Position numbers and translations under genes: made by a program. DNA of 64,000 bases from Smallanthus sonchifolius (Eukaryota; Streptophyta; Magnoliopsida; Asterales; Asteraceae), in assembly GCA_023525975.1 (NCBI GenBank), contig CM042035.1, positions 23,539,501-23,603,500 of the forward strand, given 5' to 3'. Under the pieces are notes generated by a model. The model saw only the letters and a list, made by a program, of their open reading frames with translations. It searched no databases and was not told the origin of the DNA. Shown in pieces: positions 8,439 to 20,655 of the stretch (position 1 is its first letter; each line of letters begins with the position of its first letter).

Positions 8439-8825
8439 GAAATAACTCTTCCATTCTATTACTTTATCCCCTTCCACACATGACTCATTTTTACTTGCAT
8501 TCTCCTCTTGCGCGCGCGTTCCGCCTTAAGTCAACACGTGCGTCACCCGCCGGCGAGCGTTTAGTTCTTATACTTCCTTGTACAAAACATATTCCCACGC
8601 TCACCCGAGGCGTAAGAATAATTGACTAGTATATGAAGACACACGTGTTCCACGCGACGTCTAACCGTGTGTCTCCCGCGATCGGGCGTTCCCCGACACG
8701 GACCCGCGCGCCCGAGTCTTTACGTACGTTAACCGTTTTTTGACAAAAACTCGTTACGCCCACGTCCGCTTGCATAATAATCAACGGATGACGTTGTTTA
8801 GAGTAAAAAAAAATAAATTAAAAAA

Positions 8826-8945
8826 GGGGTTGCAACACAAGGACTTCCCAGGGGGTCACCCATCCTAGTACTACTCTCGCCCAAGCACGCTTAACTGCGG
8901 AGTTCTGATGGTATCCTGTGCATTAGTGCTGGTATGATCGCAACC
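8826..8945 (-). rRNA. 5S rRNA: 5S rRNA gene, unit 18 (class D, C34A)
   Basis: A24T, C29A, C34A, C107T. C34A gives GGATACC for GGATCCC and so removes the BamHI-type GGATCC found in most genes of the array. Preceded by CACGCGACG. Span 8662-9168. Confidence 0.93.
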
Positions 8946-9335
8946 GAAATAACTCTTTCAGTCTATTACTTTATCCCCTTCCACACATGACTCATTTTTA
9001 CTTGCATTCTCCTCTTGCGCGCGCGTTCCGCCTTACGTCAACACGTGCGTCACCCGTCAGCGAGCGTTTAGTTCTTATACTTCCTTGTACAAAACATATT
9101 CCCACGCTCACCCGGGGCGTAAGAATAATTGACTAGAATATGAAGACACACGTGTTCCACTCGACGTCTAAACGTGTGTCTCCCGAGATCGGGCGTTCCC
9201 CGACACGGACCCGCGCGCCCGAGTCTTTACGTACGTTGACCGTTTTTTGACAAAAAACTTGTTACGCCCACGCCCGCTTGCAAAATAATCAACGGGTGAC
9301 GTTGTTTTGAGTAAAAAAAATAATTACTTAAAAAA

Positions 9336-9455
9336 GGGGTTGCAACACGAGGACTTCCCAGGGGGTCACCCATCCTAGTACTACTCTCGCCCAAGCACGC
9401 TTAACTGCGGAGTTCTGATGGGATCCGGTGCTTTAGTGCTGGTATGATCGCAACC
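9336..9455 (-). rRNA. 5S rRNA: 5S rRNA gene, unit 19 (A/C chimera)
   Basis: Consensus gene. The downstream spacer is A-like with eight A, the 5' flank and far spacer are C-like (CCATTC, CCGAGGCG). The class switch falls in an interval that contains the gene. Span 9169-9678. Confidence 0.97.
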
Positions 9456-9842
9456 GAAATAACTCTTCCATTCTATTACTTTATCCCCTTCCACACATGA
9501 CTCATTTTTACTTGCGTTCTCCTCTTGCGCGCGCGTTCCGCCTTACGTCAACACGTGCGTCACCCGCCGGCGAGCGTTTAGTTCTTATACTTCCTTGTAC
9601 AAAACATATTCCCACGCTCACCCGAGGCGTAAGAATAATTGACTAGTATATGAAGACACACGTGTTCCACTCGACGTCTAACCGTGTGTCTCCCGCGATC
9701 GGGCGTTCCCCGACACGGACCCGCGCGCCCGAGTCTTTACGTACGTTAACCGTTTTTTGACAAAAACTCGTTACGCCCACGTCCGCTTGCATAATAATCA
9801 ACGGATGACGTTGTTTAGAGTAAAAAAAAATAAATTAAAAAA

Positions 9843-9962
9843 GGGGTTGCAACACAAGGACTTCCCAGGGGGTCACCCATCCTAGTACTACTCTCGCCCA
9901 AGCACGCTTAACTGCGGAGTTCTGATGGTATCCTGTGCATTAGTGCTGGTATGATCGCAACC
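9843..9962 (-). rRNA. 5S rRNA: 5S rRNA gene, unit 20 (class D, C34A, -1T)
   Basis: A24T, C29A, C34A, C107T and T at -1. Last unit of the first ten-unit block. Span 9679-10185. Confidence 0.92.
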
Positions 9963-10353
9963 AAAATAACTCTTTCAGTCTATTACTTTATCCCCTTCCA
10001 CACATGACTCATTTTTACTTGCATTCTCCTCTTGCGCGCGCGTTCCGCCTTACGTCAACACGTGCGTCACCCGTCAGCGAGCGTTTAGTTCTTATACTTC
10101 CTTGTACAAAACATATTCCCACGCTCACCCGGGGCGTAAGAATAATTGACTAGAATATGAAGACACACGTGTTCCACTCGACGTCTAAACGTGTGTCTCC
10201 CGAGATCGGGCGTTCCCCGACACGGACCCGCGCGCCCGAGTCTTTACGTACGTTGACCGTTTTTTGACAAAAAACTTGTTACGCCCACGCCCGCTTGCAA
10301 AATAATCAACGGGTGACGTTGTTTTGAGTAAAAAAAAATAACTACTTAAAAAA

Positions 10354-10473
10354 GGGGTTGCAACACGAGGACTTCCTAGGGGGTCACCCATCCTAGTACT
10401 ACTCTCGCCCAAGCACGCTCAACTGCGGAGTTCTGATGGGATCCGGTGCTTTAGTGCAGGTATGATCGCAACC
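10354..10473 (-). rRNA. 5S rRNA: 5S rRNA gene, unit 21 (class A variant)
   Basis: A16T and G97A as in unit 11, plus private A54G inside Box A (GTTGAGCG for GTTAAGCG). The private change shows it is not a mere assembly copy of unit 11. Span 10186-10696. Confidence 0.94.
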
Positions 10474-10864
10474 GAAGTAACTCTTTCAGTCTATTACTTT
10501 ATCCCCTTCCACACATGACTCATTTTTACTTGCATTCTCCTCTTGCGCGCGCGTTCCGCCTTACGTCAACACGTGCGTCACCCGCCGGCGAGCGTTTAGT
10601 TCTTATACTTCCTTGTACAAAACATATTCCCACGCTCACCCGGGGCGTAAGAATAATTGACTAGTATATGAAGACACACGTGTTCCACTCGACGTCTAAA
10701 CGTGTGTCTCCCGAGATCGGGCGTTCCCCGACACGGACCCGCGCGCCCGAGTCTTTACGTACGTTGACCGTTTTTTGACAAAAAACTTGTTACGCCCACG
10801 CCCGCTTGCAAAATAATCAACGGGTGACGTTGTTTTGAGTAAAAAAAAATAATTACTTAAAAAA

Positions 10865-10984
10865 GGGGTTGCAACACGAGGACTTCCCATGGGGTCACCC
10901 ATCCTAGTACTACTCTCGCCCAAGCACGCTTAACTGCGGAGTTCTGATGGGATCCGGTGCTTTAGTGCTGGTATGATCGCAACC
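10865..10984 (-). rRNA. 5S rRNA: 5S rRNA gene, unit 22 (class A)
   Basis: Private C95A in Box C (ACCCCATGGG for ACCCCCTGGG). Counterpart of unit 12. Span 10697-11207. Confidence 0.95.
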
Positions 10985-11373
10985 GAAGTAACTCTTTCAG
11001 TCTATTACTTTATCCCCTTCCACACATGACTCATTTTTACTTGCATTCTCCTCTTGCGCGCGCGTTCCGCCTTACGTCAACACGTGCGTCACCCGCCGGC
11101 GAGCGTTTAGTTCTTATACTTCCTTGTACAAAACATATTCCCACGCTCACCCGGGGCGTAAGAATAATTGACTAGTATATGAAGACACACGTGTTCCACT
11201 CGACGTCTAAACGTGTGTCTCCCGCGATCGGGCGTTCCCCGACACGGACCCGCGCGCCCGAGTCTTTACGTACGTTGACCGTTTTTGACAAAAACTTGTT
11301 ACGCCCACGCCCGCTTGCAAAATAATCAACGGGTGACGTTGTTTTGAGTAAAAAAAAATAATTACTTAAAAAA

Positions 11374-11493
11374 GGGGTTGCAACACGAGGACTTCCCAGG
11401 GGGTCACCAATCCTAGTACTACTCTCGCCCAAGCACGCTTAACTGCGGAGTTCTGATGGGATCCGGTGCTTTAGTGCTGGTATGATCGTAACC
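11374..11493 (-). rRNA. 5S rRNA: 5S rRNA gene, unit 23 (class B, G5A)
   Basis: G85T and the helix I change G5A shared with unit 13. Span 11208-11716. Confidence 0.93.
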
Positions 11494-11882
11494 GAAATAA
11501 CTCTTTCATTCTATTACTTTATCCCCTTCCACACATGACTCATTTTTACTTGCATTCTCCTCTTGCGCGCGCGTTCCGCCTTACGTCAACACGTGCGTCA
11601 TCCGCCGGCGAGCGTTTAGTTCTTATACTTCCTTGTACAAAACATATTCCCACGCTCACCCGGGGCGTAAGAATAATTGACTAGTATATGAAGACACACG
11701 TGTTCCACTCGACGTCTAAACGTGTGTCTCCCGCGATCGGGCGTTCCCCGACACGGACCCGCGCGCCCGAGTCTTTACGTACGTTGACCGTTTTTGACAA
11801 AAACTTGTTAAGCCCACGCCCGCTTGCAAAATAATCAACGGGTGACGTTGTTTTGAGTAAAAAAAAAAAATTACTTAAAAAA

Positions 11883-12002
11883 GGGGTTGCAACACGAGGA
11901 CTTCCCAGGGGGTCACCAATCCTAGTACTACTCTCGCCCAAGCACGCTTAACTGCGGAGTTCTGATGGGATCCGGTGCTTTAGTGCTGGTATGATCGCAA
12001 CC
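11883..12002 (-). rRNA. 5S rRNA: 5S rRNA gene, unit 24 (class B)
   Basis: G85T. Distal A-tract of 12. AAGCCCACG replaces ACGCCCACG in the spacer. Span 11717-12225. Confidence 0.95.
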
Positions 12003-12392
12003 GAAATAACTCTTTCATTCTATTACTTTATCCCCTTCCACACATGACTCATTTTTACTTGCATTCTCCTCTTGCGCGCGCGTTCCGCCTTACGTCAACA
12101 CGTGCGTCATCCGCCGGCGAGCGTTTAGTTCTTATACTTCCTTGTACAAAACATATTCCCACGCTCACCCGGGGCGTAAGAATAATTGACTAGTATATGA
12201 AGACACACGTGTTCCACTCGACGTCTAAACGTGTGTCTCCCGCGATCGGGCGTTCCCCGACACGGACCCGCGCGCCCGAGTCTTTACGTACGTTGACCGT
12301 TTTTTGACAAAAAACTTGTTACGCCCACGCCCGCTTGCAAAATAATCAACGGGTGACGTTGTTTTGGGTAAAAAAAAATAATTACTTAAAAA

Positions 12393-12512
12393 GGGGTTGC
12401 AACACGAGGACTTCCCAGGGGGTCTCCCATCCTAGTACTACTCTCGCCCAAGCACGCTTAACTGCGGAGTTCTGATGGGATCCGGTGCTTTAGTGCTGGT
12501 ATGATCGCAACC
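12393..12512 (-). rRNA. 5S rRNA: 5S rRNA gene, unit 25 (class C)
   Basis: Private T88A inside Box C (GGATGGGAGACC). Counterpart of unit 15, but with ACGTCAAC in the spacer. Span 12226-12735. Confidence 0.95.
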
Positions 12513-12899
12513 GAAATAACTCTTCCATTCTATTACTTTATCCCCTTCCACACATGACTCATTTTTACTTGCATTCTCCTCTTGCGCGCGCGTTCCGCCT
12601 TACGTCAACACGTGCGTCACCCGCCGGCGAGCGTTTAGTTCTTATACTTCCTTGTACAAAACATATTCCCACGCTCACCCGAGGCGTAAGAATAATTGAC
12701 TAGTATATGAAGACACACGTGTTCCACTCGACGTCTAACCGTGTGTCTCCCGCGATCGGGCGTTCCCCGACACGGACCCGCGCGCCCGAGTCTTTACGTA
12801 CGTTAACCGTTTTTTGACAAAAACTCGTTACGCCCACGTCCGCTTGCATAATAATCAACGGATGACGTTGTTTAGAGTAAAAAAAAATAAATTAAAAAA

Positions 12900-13019
12900 G
12901 GGGTTGCAACACAAGGACTTCCCAGGGGGTCACCCATCCTAGTACTACTCTCGCCCAAGCACGCTTAACTGCGGAGTTCTGATGGGATCCTGTGCATTAG
13001 TGCTGGTATGATCGCAACC
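12900..13019 (-). rRNA. 5S rRNA: 5S rRNA gene, unit 26 (class D)
   Basis: A24T, C29A, C107T. Span 12736-13242. Confidence 0.93.
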
Positions 13020-13409
13020 GAAATAACTCTTTCAGTCTATTACTTTATCCCCTTCCACACATGACTCATTTTTACTTGCATTCTCCTCTTGCGCGCGCGT
13101 TCCGCCTTACGTCAACACGTGCGTCACCCGTCAGCGAGCGTTTAGTTCTTATACTTCCTTGTACAAAACATATTCCCACGCTCACCCGGGGCGTAAGAAT
13201 AATTGACTAGAATATGAAGACACACGTGTTCCACTCGACGTCTAAACGTGTGTCTCCCGAGATCGGGCGTTCCCCGACACGGACCCGCGCGCCCGAGTCT
13301 TTACGTACGTTGACCGTTTTTTGACAAAAAACTTGTTACGCCCACGCCCGCTTGCAAAATAATCAACGGGTGACGTTGTTTTGGGTAAAAAAAAATAATT
13401 ACTTAAAAA

Positions 13410-13529
13410 GGGGTTGCAACACGAGGACTTCCCAGGGGGTCACCCATCCTACTACTACTCTCGCCCAAGCACGCTTAACTGCGGAGTTCTGATGGGATCC
13501 GGTGCTTTAGTGCTGGTATGATCGCAACC
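13410..13529 (-). rRNA. 5S rRNA: 5S rRNA gene, unit 27 (class AC)
   Basis: Private C78G (GTAGTAGTAGG for GTAGTACTAGG), between loop E and Box C. Span 13243-13752. Confidence 0.95.
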
Positions 13530-13916
13530 GAAATAACTCTTCCATTCTATTACTTTATCCCCTTCCACACATGACTCATTTTTACTTGCATTCTCCTCTT
13601 GCGCGCGCGTTCCGCCTTACGTCAACACGTGCGTCACCCGCCGGCGAGCGTTTAGTTCTTATACTTCCTTGTACAAAACATATTCCCACGCTCACCCGAG
13701 GCGTAAGAATAATTGACTAGTATATGAAGACACACGTGTTCCACTCGACGTCTAACCGTGTGTCTCCCGCGATCGGGCGTTCCCCGACACGGACCCGCGC
13801 GCCCGAGTCTTTACGTACGTTAACCGTTTTTTGACAAAAACTCGTTACGCCCACGTCCGCTTGCATAATAATCAACGGATGACGTTGTTTAGAGTAAAAA
13901 AAAATAAATTAAAAAA

Positions 13917-14036
13917 GGGGTTGCAACACAAGGACTTCCCAGGGGGTCACCCATCCTAGTACTACTCTCGCCCAAGCACGCTTAACTGCGGAGTTCTGAT
14001 GGTATCCTGTGCATTAGTGCTGGTATGATCGCAACC
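13917..14036 (-). rRNA. 5S rRNA: 5S rRNA gene, unit 28 (class D, C34A)
   Basis: A24T, C29A, C34A, C107T, C kept at -1. Span 13753-14259. Confidence 0.93.
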
Positions 14037-14427
14037 GAAATAACTCTTTCAGTCTATTACTTTATCCCCTTCCACACATGACTCATTTTTACTTGCATTC
14101 TCCTCTTGCGCGCGCGTTCCGCCTTACGTCAACACGTGCGTCACCCGTCAGCGAGCGTTTAGTTCTTATACTTCCTTGTACAAAACATATTCCCACGCTC
14201 ACCCGGGGCGTAAGAATAATTGACTAGAATATGAAGACACACGTGTTCCACTCGACGTCTAAACGTGTGTCTCCCGAGATCGGGCGTTCCCCGACACGGA
14301 CCCGCGCGCCCGAGTCTTTACGTACGTTGACCGTTTTTTGACAAAAAACTTGTTACGCCCACGCCCGCTTGCAAAATAATCAACGGGTGACGTTGTTTTG
14401 AGTAAAAAAAAATAATTACTTAAAAAA

Positions 14428-14547
14428 GGGGTTGCAACACGAGGACTTCCCAGGGGGTCACCCATCCTAGTACTACTCTCGCCCAAGCACGCTTAACTGC
14501 GGAGTTCTGATGGGATCCGGTGCTTTAGTGCTGGTATGATCGCAACC
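14428..14547 (-). rRNA. 5S rRNA: 5S rRNA gene, unit 29 (A/C chimera)
   Basis: Consensus gene. A-like downstream with nine A, C-like 5' flank. Has a 1-bp deletion in the far spacer (TTCCTGTAC for TTCCTTGTAC), shared only with unit 32. Span 14260-14769. Confidence 0.97.
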
Positions 14548-14933
14548 GAAATAACTCTTCCATTCTATTACTTTATCCCCTTCCACACATGACTCATTTT
14601 TACTTGCATTCTCCTCTTGCGCGCGCGTTCCGCCTTACGTCAACACGTGCGTCACCCGCCGGCGAGCGTTTAGTTCTTATACTTCCTGTACAAAACATAT
14701 TCCCACGCTCACCCGAGGCGTAAGAATAATTGACTAGTATATGAAGACACACGTGTTCCACTCGACGTCTAACCGTGTGTCTCTCGCGATCGGGCGTTCC
14801 CCGACACGGACCCGCGCGCCCGAGTCTTTACGTACGTTAACCGTTTTTTGACAAAAACTCGTTACGCCCACGTCCGCTTGCATAATAATCAACGGATGAC
14901 GTTGTTTAGAGTAAAAAAAAATAAATTAAAAAA

Positions 14934-15053
14934 GGGGTTGCAACACAAGGACTTCCCAGGGGGTCACCCATCCTAGTACTACTCTCGCCCAAGCACGCTT
15001 AACTGCGGAGTTCTGATGGTATCCTGTGCATTAGTGCTGGTATGATCGCAACC
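14934..15053 (-). rRNA. 5S rRNA: 5S rRNA gene, unit 30 (class D, C34A, -1T)
   Basis: A24T, C29A, C34A, C107T and T at -1. TCTCTCGCG spacer variant shared with unit 33. Span 14770-15276. Confidence 0.92.
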
Positions 15054-15444
15054 AAAATAACTCTTTCAGTCTATTACTTTATCCCCTTCCACACATGACT
15101 CATTTTTACTTGCATTCTCCTCTTGCGCGCGCGTTCCGCCTTACGTCAACACGTGCGTCACCCGTCAGCGAGCGTTTAGTTCTTATACTTCCTTGTACAA
15201 AACATATTCCCACGCTCACCCGGGGCGTAAGAATAATTGACTAGAATATGAAGACACACGTGTTCCACTCGACGTCTAAACGTGTGTCTTCCGAGATCGG
15301 GCGTTCCCCGACACGGACCCGCGCGCCCGAGTCTTTACGTACGTTGACCGTTTTTTGACAAAAAACTTGTTACGCCCACGCCCGCTTGCAAAATAATCAA
15401 CGGGTGACGTTGTTTTGAGTAAAAAAAAATAATTACTTAAAAAA

Positions 15445-15564
15445 GGGGTTGCAACACGAGGACTTCCCAGGGGGTCACCCATCCTAGTACTACTCTCGCC
15501 CAAGCACGCTTAACTGCGGAGTTCTGATGGGATCCGGTGCTTTAGTGCTGGTATGATCGCAACC
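15445..15564 (-). rRNA. 5S rRNA: 5S rRNA gene, unit 31 (class A)
   Basis: Consensus gene. CACCTGCCGG spacer variant shared with units 34 and 47. Private TCTTCCGAG near the unit start. Span 15277-15787. Confidence 0.97.
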
Positions 15565-15955
15565 GAAGTAACTCTTTCAGTCTATTACTTTATCCCCTTC
15601 CACACATGACTCATTTTTACTTGCATTCTCCTCTTGCGCGCGCGTTCCGCCTTACGTCAACACGTGCGTCACCTGCCGGCGAGCGTTTAGTTCTTATACT
15701 TCCTTGTACAAAACATATTCCCACGCTCACCCGGGGCGTAAGAATAATTGACTAGAATATGAAGACACACGTGTTCCACTCGACGTCTAAACGTGTGTCT
15801 CCCGAGATCGGGCGTTCCCCGACACGGACCCGCGCGCCCGAGTCTTTACGTACGTTGACCGTTTTTTGACAAAAAACTTGTTACGCCCACGCCCGCTTGC
15901 AAAATAATCAACGGGTGACGTTGTTTTGAGTAAAAAAAAATAATTACTTAAAAAA

Positions 15956-16075
15956 GGGGTTGCAACACGAGGACTTCCCAGGGGGTCACCCATCCTAGTA
16001 CTACTCTCGCCCAAGCACGCTTAACTGCGGAGTTCTGATGGGATCCGGTGCTTTAGTGCTGGTATGATCGCAACC
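15956..16075 (-). rRNA. 5S rRNA: 5S rRNA gene, unit 32 (A/C chimera)
   Basis: Consensus gene. Duplicate of unit 29 including the TTCCTGTAC deletion. Span 15788-16297. Confidence 0.97.
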
Positions 16076-16461
16076 GAAATAACTCTTCCATTCTATTACT
16101 TTATCCCCTTCCACACATGACTCATTTTTACTTGCATTCTCCTCTTGCGCGCGCGTTCCGCCTTACGTCAACACGTGCGTCACCCGCCGGCGAGCGTTTA
16201 GTTCTTATACTTCCTGTACAAAACATATTCCCACGCTCACCCGAGGCGTAAGAATAATTGACTAGTATATGAAGACACACGTGTTCCACTCGACGTCTAA
16301 CCGTGTGTCTCTCGCGATCGGGCGTTCCCCGACACGGACCCGCGCGCCCGAGTCTTTACGTACGTTAACCGTTTTTTGACAAAAACTCGTTACGCCCACG
16401 TCCGCTTGCATAATAATCAACGGATGACGTTGTTTAGAGTAAAAAAAAATAAATTAAAAAA

Positions 16462-16581
16462 GGGGTTGCAACACAAGGACTTCCCAGGGGGTCACCCATC
16501 CTAGTACTACTCTCGCCCAAGCACGCTTAACTGCGGAGTTCTGATGGTATCCTGTGCATTAGTGCTGGTATGATCGCAACC
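16462..16581 (-). rRNA. 5S rRNA: 5S rRNA gene, unit 33 (class D, C34A, -1T)
   Basis: A24T, C29A, C34A, C107T, T at -1. Duplicate of unit 30 (TCTCTCGCG). Span 16298-16804. Confidence 0.92.
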
Positions 16582-16972
16582 AAAATAACTCTTTCAGTCT
16601 ATTACTTTATCCCCTTCCACACATGACTCATTTTTACTTGCATTCTCCTCTTGCGCGCGCGTTCCGCCTTACGTCAACACGTGCGTCACCCGTCAGCGAG
16701 CGTTTAGTTCTTATACTTCCTTGTACAAAACATATTCCCACGCTCACCCGGGGCGTAAGAATAATTGACTAGAATATGAAGACACACGTGTTCCACTCGA
16801 CGTCTAAACGTGTGTCTCCCGAGATCGGGCGTTCCCCGACACGGACCCGCGCGCCCGAGTCTTTACGTACGTTGACCGTTTTTTGACAAAAAACTTGTTA
16901 CGCCCACGCCCGCTTGCAAAATAATCAACGGGTGACGTTGTTTTGAGTAAAAAAAAATAATTACTTAAAAAA

Positions 16973-17092
16973 GGGGTTGCAACACGAGGACTTCCCAGGG
17001 GGTCACCCATCCTAGTACTACTCTCGCCCAAGCACGCTTAACTGCGGAGTTCTGATGGGATCCGGTGCTTTAGTGCTGGTATGATCGCAACC
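16973..17092 (-). rRNA. 5S rRNA: 5S rRNA gene, unit 34 (class A)
   Basis: Consensus gene with the CACCTGCCGG marker of units 31 and 47. Span 16805-17315. Confidence 0.97.
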
Positions 17093-17483
17093 GAAGTAAC
17101 TCTTTCAGTCTATTACTTTATCCCCTTCCACACATGACTCATTTTTACTTGCATTCTCCTCTTGCGCGCGCGTTCCGCCTTACGTCAACACGTGCGTCAC
17201 CTGCCGGCGAGCGTTTAGTTCTTATACTTCCTTGTACAAAACATATTCCCACGCTCACCCGGGGCGTAAGAATAATTGACTAGAATATGAAGACACACGT
17301 GTTCCACTCGACGTCTAAACGTGTGTCTCCCGAGATCGGGCGTTCCCCGACACGGACCCGCGCGCCCGAGTCTTTACGTACGTTGACCGTTTTTTGACAA
17401 AAAACTTGTTACGCCCACGCCCGCTTGCAAAATAATCAACGGGTGACGTTGTTTTGAGTAAAAAAAAATAATTACTTAAAAAA

Positions 17484-17603
17484 GGGGTTGCAACACGAGG
17501 ACTTCCCAGGGGGTCACCCATCCTAGTACTACTCTCGCCCAAGCACGCTTAACTGCGGAGTTCTGATGGGATCCGGTGCTTTAGTGCTGGTATGATCGCA
17601 ACC
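17484..17603 (-). rRNA. 5S rRNA: 5S rRNA gene, unit 35 (class A)
   Basis: Consensus gene. Pairs with unit 48 in the block repeated 6.6 kb to the right. Span 17316-17826. Confidence 0.97.
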
Positions 17604-17992
17604 GAAGTAACTCTTTCAGTCTATTACTTTATCCCCTTCCACACATGACTCATTTTTACTTGCATTCTCCTCTTGCGCGCGCGTTCCGCCTTACGTCAAC
17701 ACGTGCGTCACCCGCCGGCGAGCGTTTAGTTCTTATACTTCCTTGTACAAAACATATTCCCACGCTCACCCGGGGCGTAAGAATAATTGACTAGTATATG
17801 AAGACACACGTGTTCCACTCGACGTCTAAACGTGTGTCTCCCGCGATCGGGTGTTCCCCGACACGGACCCGCGCGCCCGAGTCTTTACGTACGTTGACCG
17901 TTTTTGACAAAAACTTGTTACGCCCACGCCCGCTTGCAAAATAATCAACGGGTGACGTTGTTTTGAGTAAAAAAAAATAATTACTTAAAAAA

Positions 17993-18112
17993 GGGGTTGC
18001 AACACGAGGACTTCCCAGGGGGTCACCAATCCTAGTACTACTCTCGCCCAAGCACGCTTAACTGCGGAGTTCTGATGGGATCCGGTGCTTTAGTGCTGGT
18101 ATGATCGCAACC
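17993..18112 (-). rRNA. 5S rRNA: 5S rRNA gene, unit 36 (class B)
   Basis: G85T. GGGTGTTCC and CTCATGCGCG spacer variants are shared with unit 49. Private GCGCGTGCG. Span 17827-18335. Confidence 0.95.
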
Positions 18113-18501
18113 GAAATAACTCTTTCATTCTATTACTTTATCCCCTTCCACACATGACTCATTTTTACTTGCATTCTCCTCATGCGCGTGCGTTCCGCCT
18201 TACGTCAACACGTGCGTCATCCGCCGGCGAGCGTTTAGTTCTTATACTTCCTTGTACAAAACATATTCCCACGCTCACCCGGGGCGTAAGAATAATTGAC
18301 TAGTATATGAAGACACACGTGTTCCACTCGACGTCTAAACGTGTGTCTCCCGCGATCGGGCGTTCCCCGACACGGACCCGCGCGCCCGAGTCTTTACGTA
18401 CGTTGACCGTTTTTGACAAAAACTTGTTACGCCCACGCCCGCTTGCAAAATAATCAACGGGTGACGTTGTTTTGAGTAAAAAAAAAAAATTACTTAAAAA
18501 A

Positions 18502-18621
18502 GGGGTTGCAACACGAGGACTTCCCAGGGGGTCACCAATCCTAGTACTACTCTCGCCCAAGCACGCTTAACTGCGGAGTTCTGATGGGATCCGGTGCTTT
18601 AGTGCTGGTATGATCGCAACC
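18502..18621 (-). rRNA. 5S rRNA: 5S rRNA gene, unit 37 (class B)
   Basis: G85T, distal A-tract of 12 as in unit 24. This unit has no counterpart in the block beginning at unit 47. Span 18336-18844. Confidence 0.95.
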
Positions 18622-19011
18622 GAAATAACTCTTTCATTCTATTACTTTATCCCCTTCCACACATGACTCATTTTTACTTGCATTCTCCTCTTGCGCGCGC
18701 GTTCCGCCTTACGTCAACACGTGCGTCATCCGCCGGCGAGCGTTTAGTTCTTATACTTCCTTGTACAAAACATATTCCCACGCTCACCCGGGGCGTAAGA
18801 ATAATTGACTAGTATATGAAGACACACGTGTTCCACTCGACGTCTAAACGTGTGTCTCCCGCGATCGGGCGTTCCCCGACACGGACCCGCGCGCCCGAGT
18901 CTTTACGTACGTTGACCGTTTTTTGACAAAAAACTTGTTACACCCACGCCCGCTTGCAAAATAATCAACGGGTGACGTTGTTTTGGGTAAAAAAAAATAA
19001 TTACTTAAAAA

Positions 19012-19131
19012 GGGGTTGCAACACGAGGACTTCCCAGGGGGTCACCCATCCTAGTACTACTCTCGCCCAAGCACGCTTAACTGCGGAGTTCTGATGGGAT
19101 CCGGTGCTTTAGTGCTGGTATGATCGCAACC
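19012..19131 (-). rRNA. 5S rRNA: 5S rRNA gene, unit 38 (class C)
   Basis: Consensus gene. GCAATCTCC far-spacer variant shared with units 50 and 54. CACCCACG for CGCCCACG is private to this unit. Span 18845-19354. Confidence 0.97.
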
Positions 19132-19518
19132 GAAATAACTCTTCCATTCTATTACTTTATCCCCTTCCACACATGACTCATTTTTACTTGCAATCTCCTC
19201 TTGCGCGCGCGTTCCGCCTTACGTCAACACGTGCGTCACCCGCCGGCGAGCGTTTAGTTCTTATACTTCCTTGTACAAAACATATTCCCACGCTCACCCG
19301 AGGCGTAAGAATAATTGACTAGTATATGAAGACACACGTGTTCCACTCGACGTCTAACCGTGTGTCTCCCGCGATCGGGCGTTCCCCGACACGGACCCGC
19401 GCGCCCGAGTCTTTACGTACGTTAACCGTTTTTTGACAAAAACTCGTTACGCCCACGTCCGCTTGCATAATAATCAACGGATGACGTTGTTTAGAGTAAA
19501 AAAAAATAAATTAAAAAA

Positions 19519-19638
19519 GGGGTTGCAACACAAGGACTTCCCAGGGGGTCACCCATCCTAGTACTACTCTCGCCCAAGCACGCTTAACTGCGGAGTTCTG
19601 ATGGGATCCTGTGCATTAGTGCTGGTATGATCGCAACC
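19519..19638 (-). rRNA. 5S rRNA: 5S rRNA gene, unit 39 (class D)
   Basis: A24T, C29A, C107T. The TATA-like element reads GGTAAAG because of the TTTACCCCC variant shared with units 51 and 55. Span 19355-19861. Confidence 0.93.
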
Positions 19639-20028
19639 GAAATAACTCTTTCAGTCAATTACTTTACCCCCTTCCACACATGACTCATTTTTACTTGCAT
19701 TCTCCTCTTGCGCGCGCGTTCCGCCTTACGTCAACACGTGCGTCACCCGTCAGCGAGCGTTTAGTTCTTATACTTCCTTGTACAAAACATATTCCCACGC
19801 TCACCCGGGGCGTAAGAATAATTGACTAGAATATGAAGACACACGTGTTCCACTCGACGTCTAAACGTGTGTCTCCCGAGATCGGGCGTTCCCCGACACG
19901 GACCCGCGCGCCCGAGTCTTTACGTACGTTGACCGTTTTTTGACAAAAAACTTGTTACGCCCACGCCCGCTTGCAAAATAATCAACGGGTGACGTTGTTT
20001 TGGGTAAAAAAAAATAATTACTTAAAAA

Positions 20029-20148
20029 GGGGTTGCAACACGAGGACTTCCCAGGGGGTCACCCATCCTAGTACTACTCTCGCCCAAGCACGCTTAACTG
20101 CGGAGTTCTGATGGGATCCGGTGCTTTAGTGCTGGTATGATCGCAACC
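20029..20148 (-). rRNA. 5S rRNA: 5S rRNA gene, unit 40 (class AC)
   Basis: Consensus gene, five-T terminator. CCGACGAG for CCGGCGAG in the far spacer. Span 19862-20371. Confidence 0.97.
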
Positions 20149-20535
20149 GAAATAACTCTTCCATTCTATTACTTTATCCCCTTCCACACATGACTCATTT
20201 TTACTTGCATTCTCCTCTTGCGCGCGCGTTCCGCCTTACGTCAACACGTGCGTCACCCGCCGACGAGCGTTTAGTTCTTATACTTCCTTGTACAAAACAT
20301 ATTCCCACGCTCACCCGAGGCGTAAGAATAATTGACTAGTATATGAAGACACACGTGTTCCACTCGACGTCTAACCGTGTGTCTCCCGCGATCGGGCGTT
20401 CCCCGACACGGACCCGCGCGCCCGAGTCTTTACGTACGTTAACCGTTTTTTGACAAAAACTCGTTACGCCCACGTCCGCTTGCATAATAATCAACGGATT
20501 ACGTTGTTTAGAGTAAAAAAAAATAAATTAAAAAA

Positions 20536-20655
20536 GGGGTTGCAACACAAGGACTTCCCAGGGGGTCACCCATCCTAGTACTACTCTCGCCCAAGCACGC
20601 TTAACTGCGGAGTTCTGATGGTATCCTGTGCATTAGTGCTGGTATGATCGCAACC
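20536..20655 (-). rRNA. 5S rRNA: 5S rRNA gene, unit 41 (class D, C34A)
   Basis: A24T, C29A, C34A, C107T. CGGATTACG spacer variant shared with units 53, 57, 108 and 116. Span 20372-20878. Confidence 0.93.

Larger units (their letters stand above)
5097..15276. repeat. Ten-unit higher-order repeat, two tandem copies (units 11-20 and 21-30)
   Basis: Copies 5097-10185 (5089 bp) and 10186-15276 (5091 bp) share the order A-A-B-B-C-D-AC-D-A/C-D. They share rare markers: A16T+G97A in the first unit, G5A in the third, a long A-tract in the fourth, -1T in the tenth. Private changes in each copy show divergence since duplication. Confidence 0.9.
14260..17315. repeat. Three-unit repeat, two tandem copies (units 29-31 and 32-34)
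   Basis: Two 1528-bp copies, 14260-15787 and 15788-17315, in the order A/C chimera - D - A. Both share TTCCTGTAC, TCTCTCGCG with -1T, and CACCTGCCGG. Confidence 0.9.

Noticed and set aside
5097..15276. Ten-unit duplication as an assembly artefact
   Set aside because: The two copies differ by private changes (A54G in unit 21, C95A in 22, T88A in 25, C78G in 27, AAGTCAAC in 15 and 17), so they are separate sequences. An artefact is not fully excluded for the identical units 42-44.
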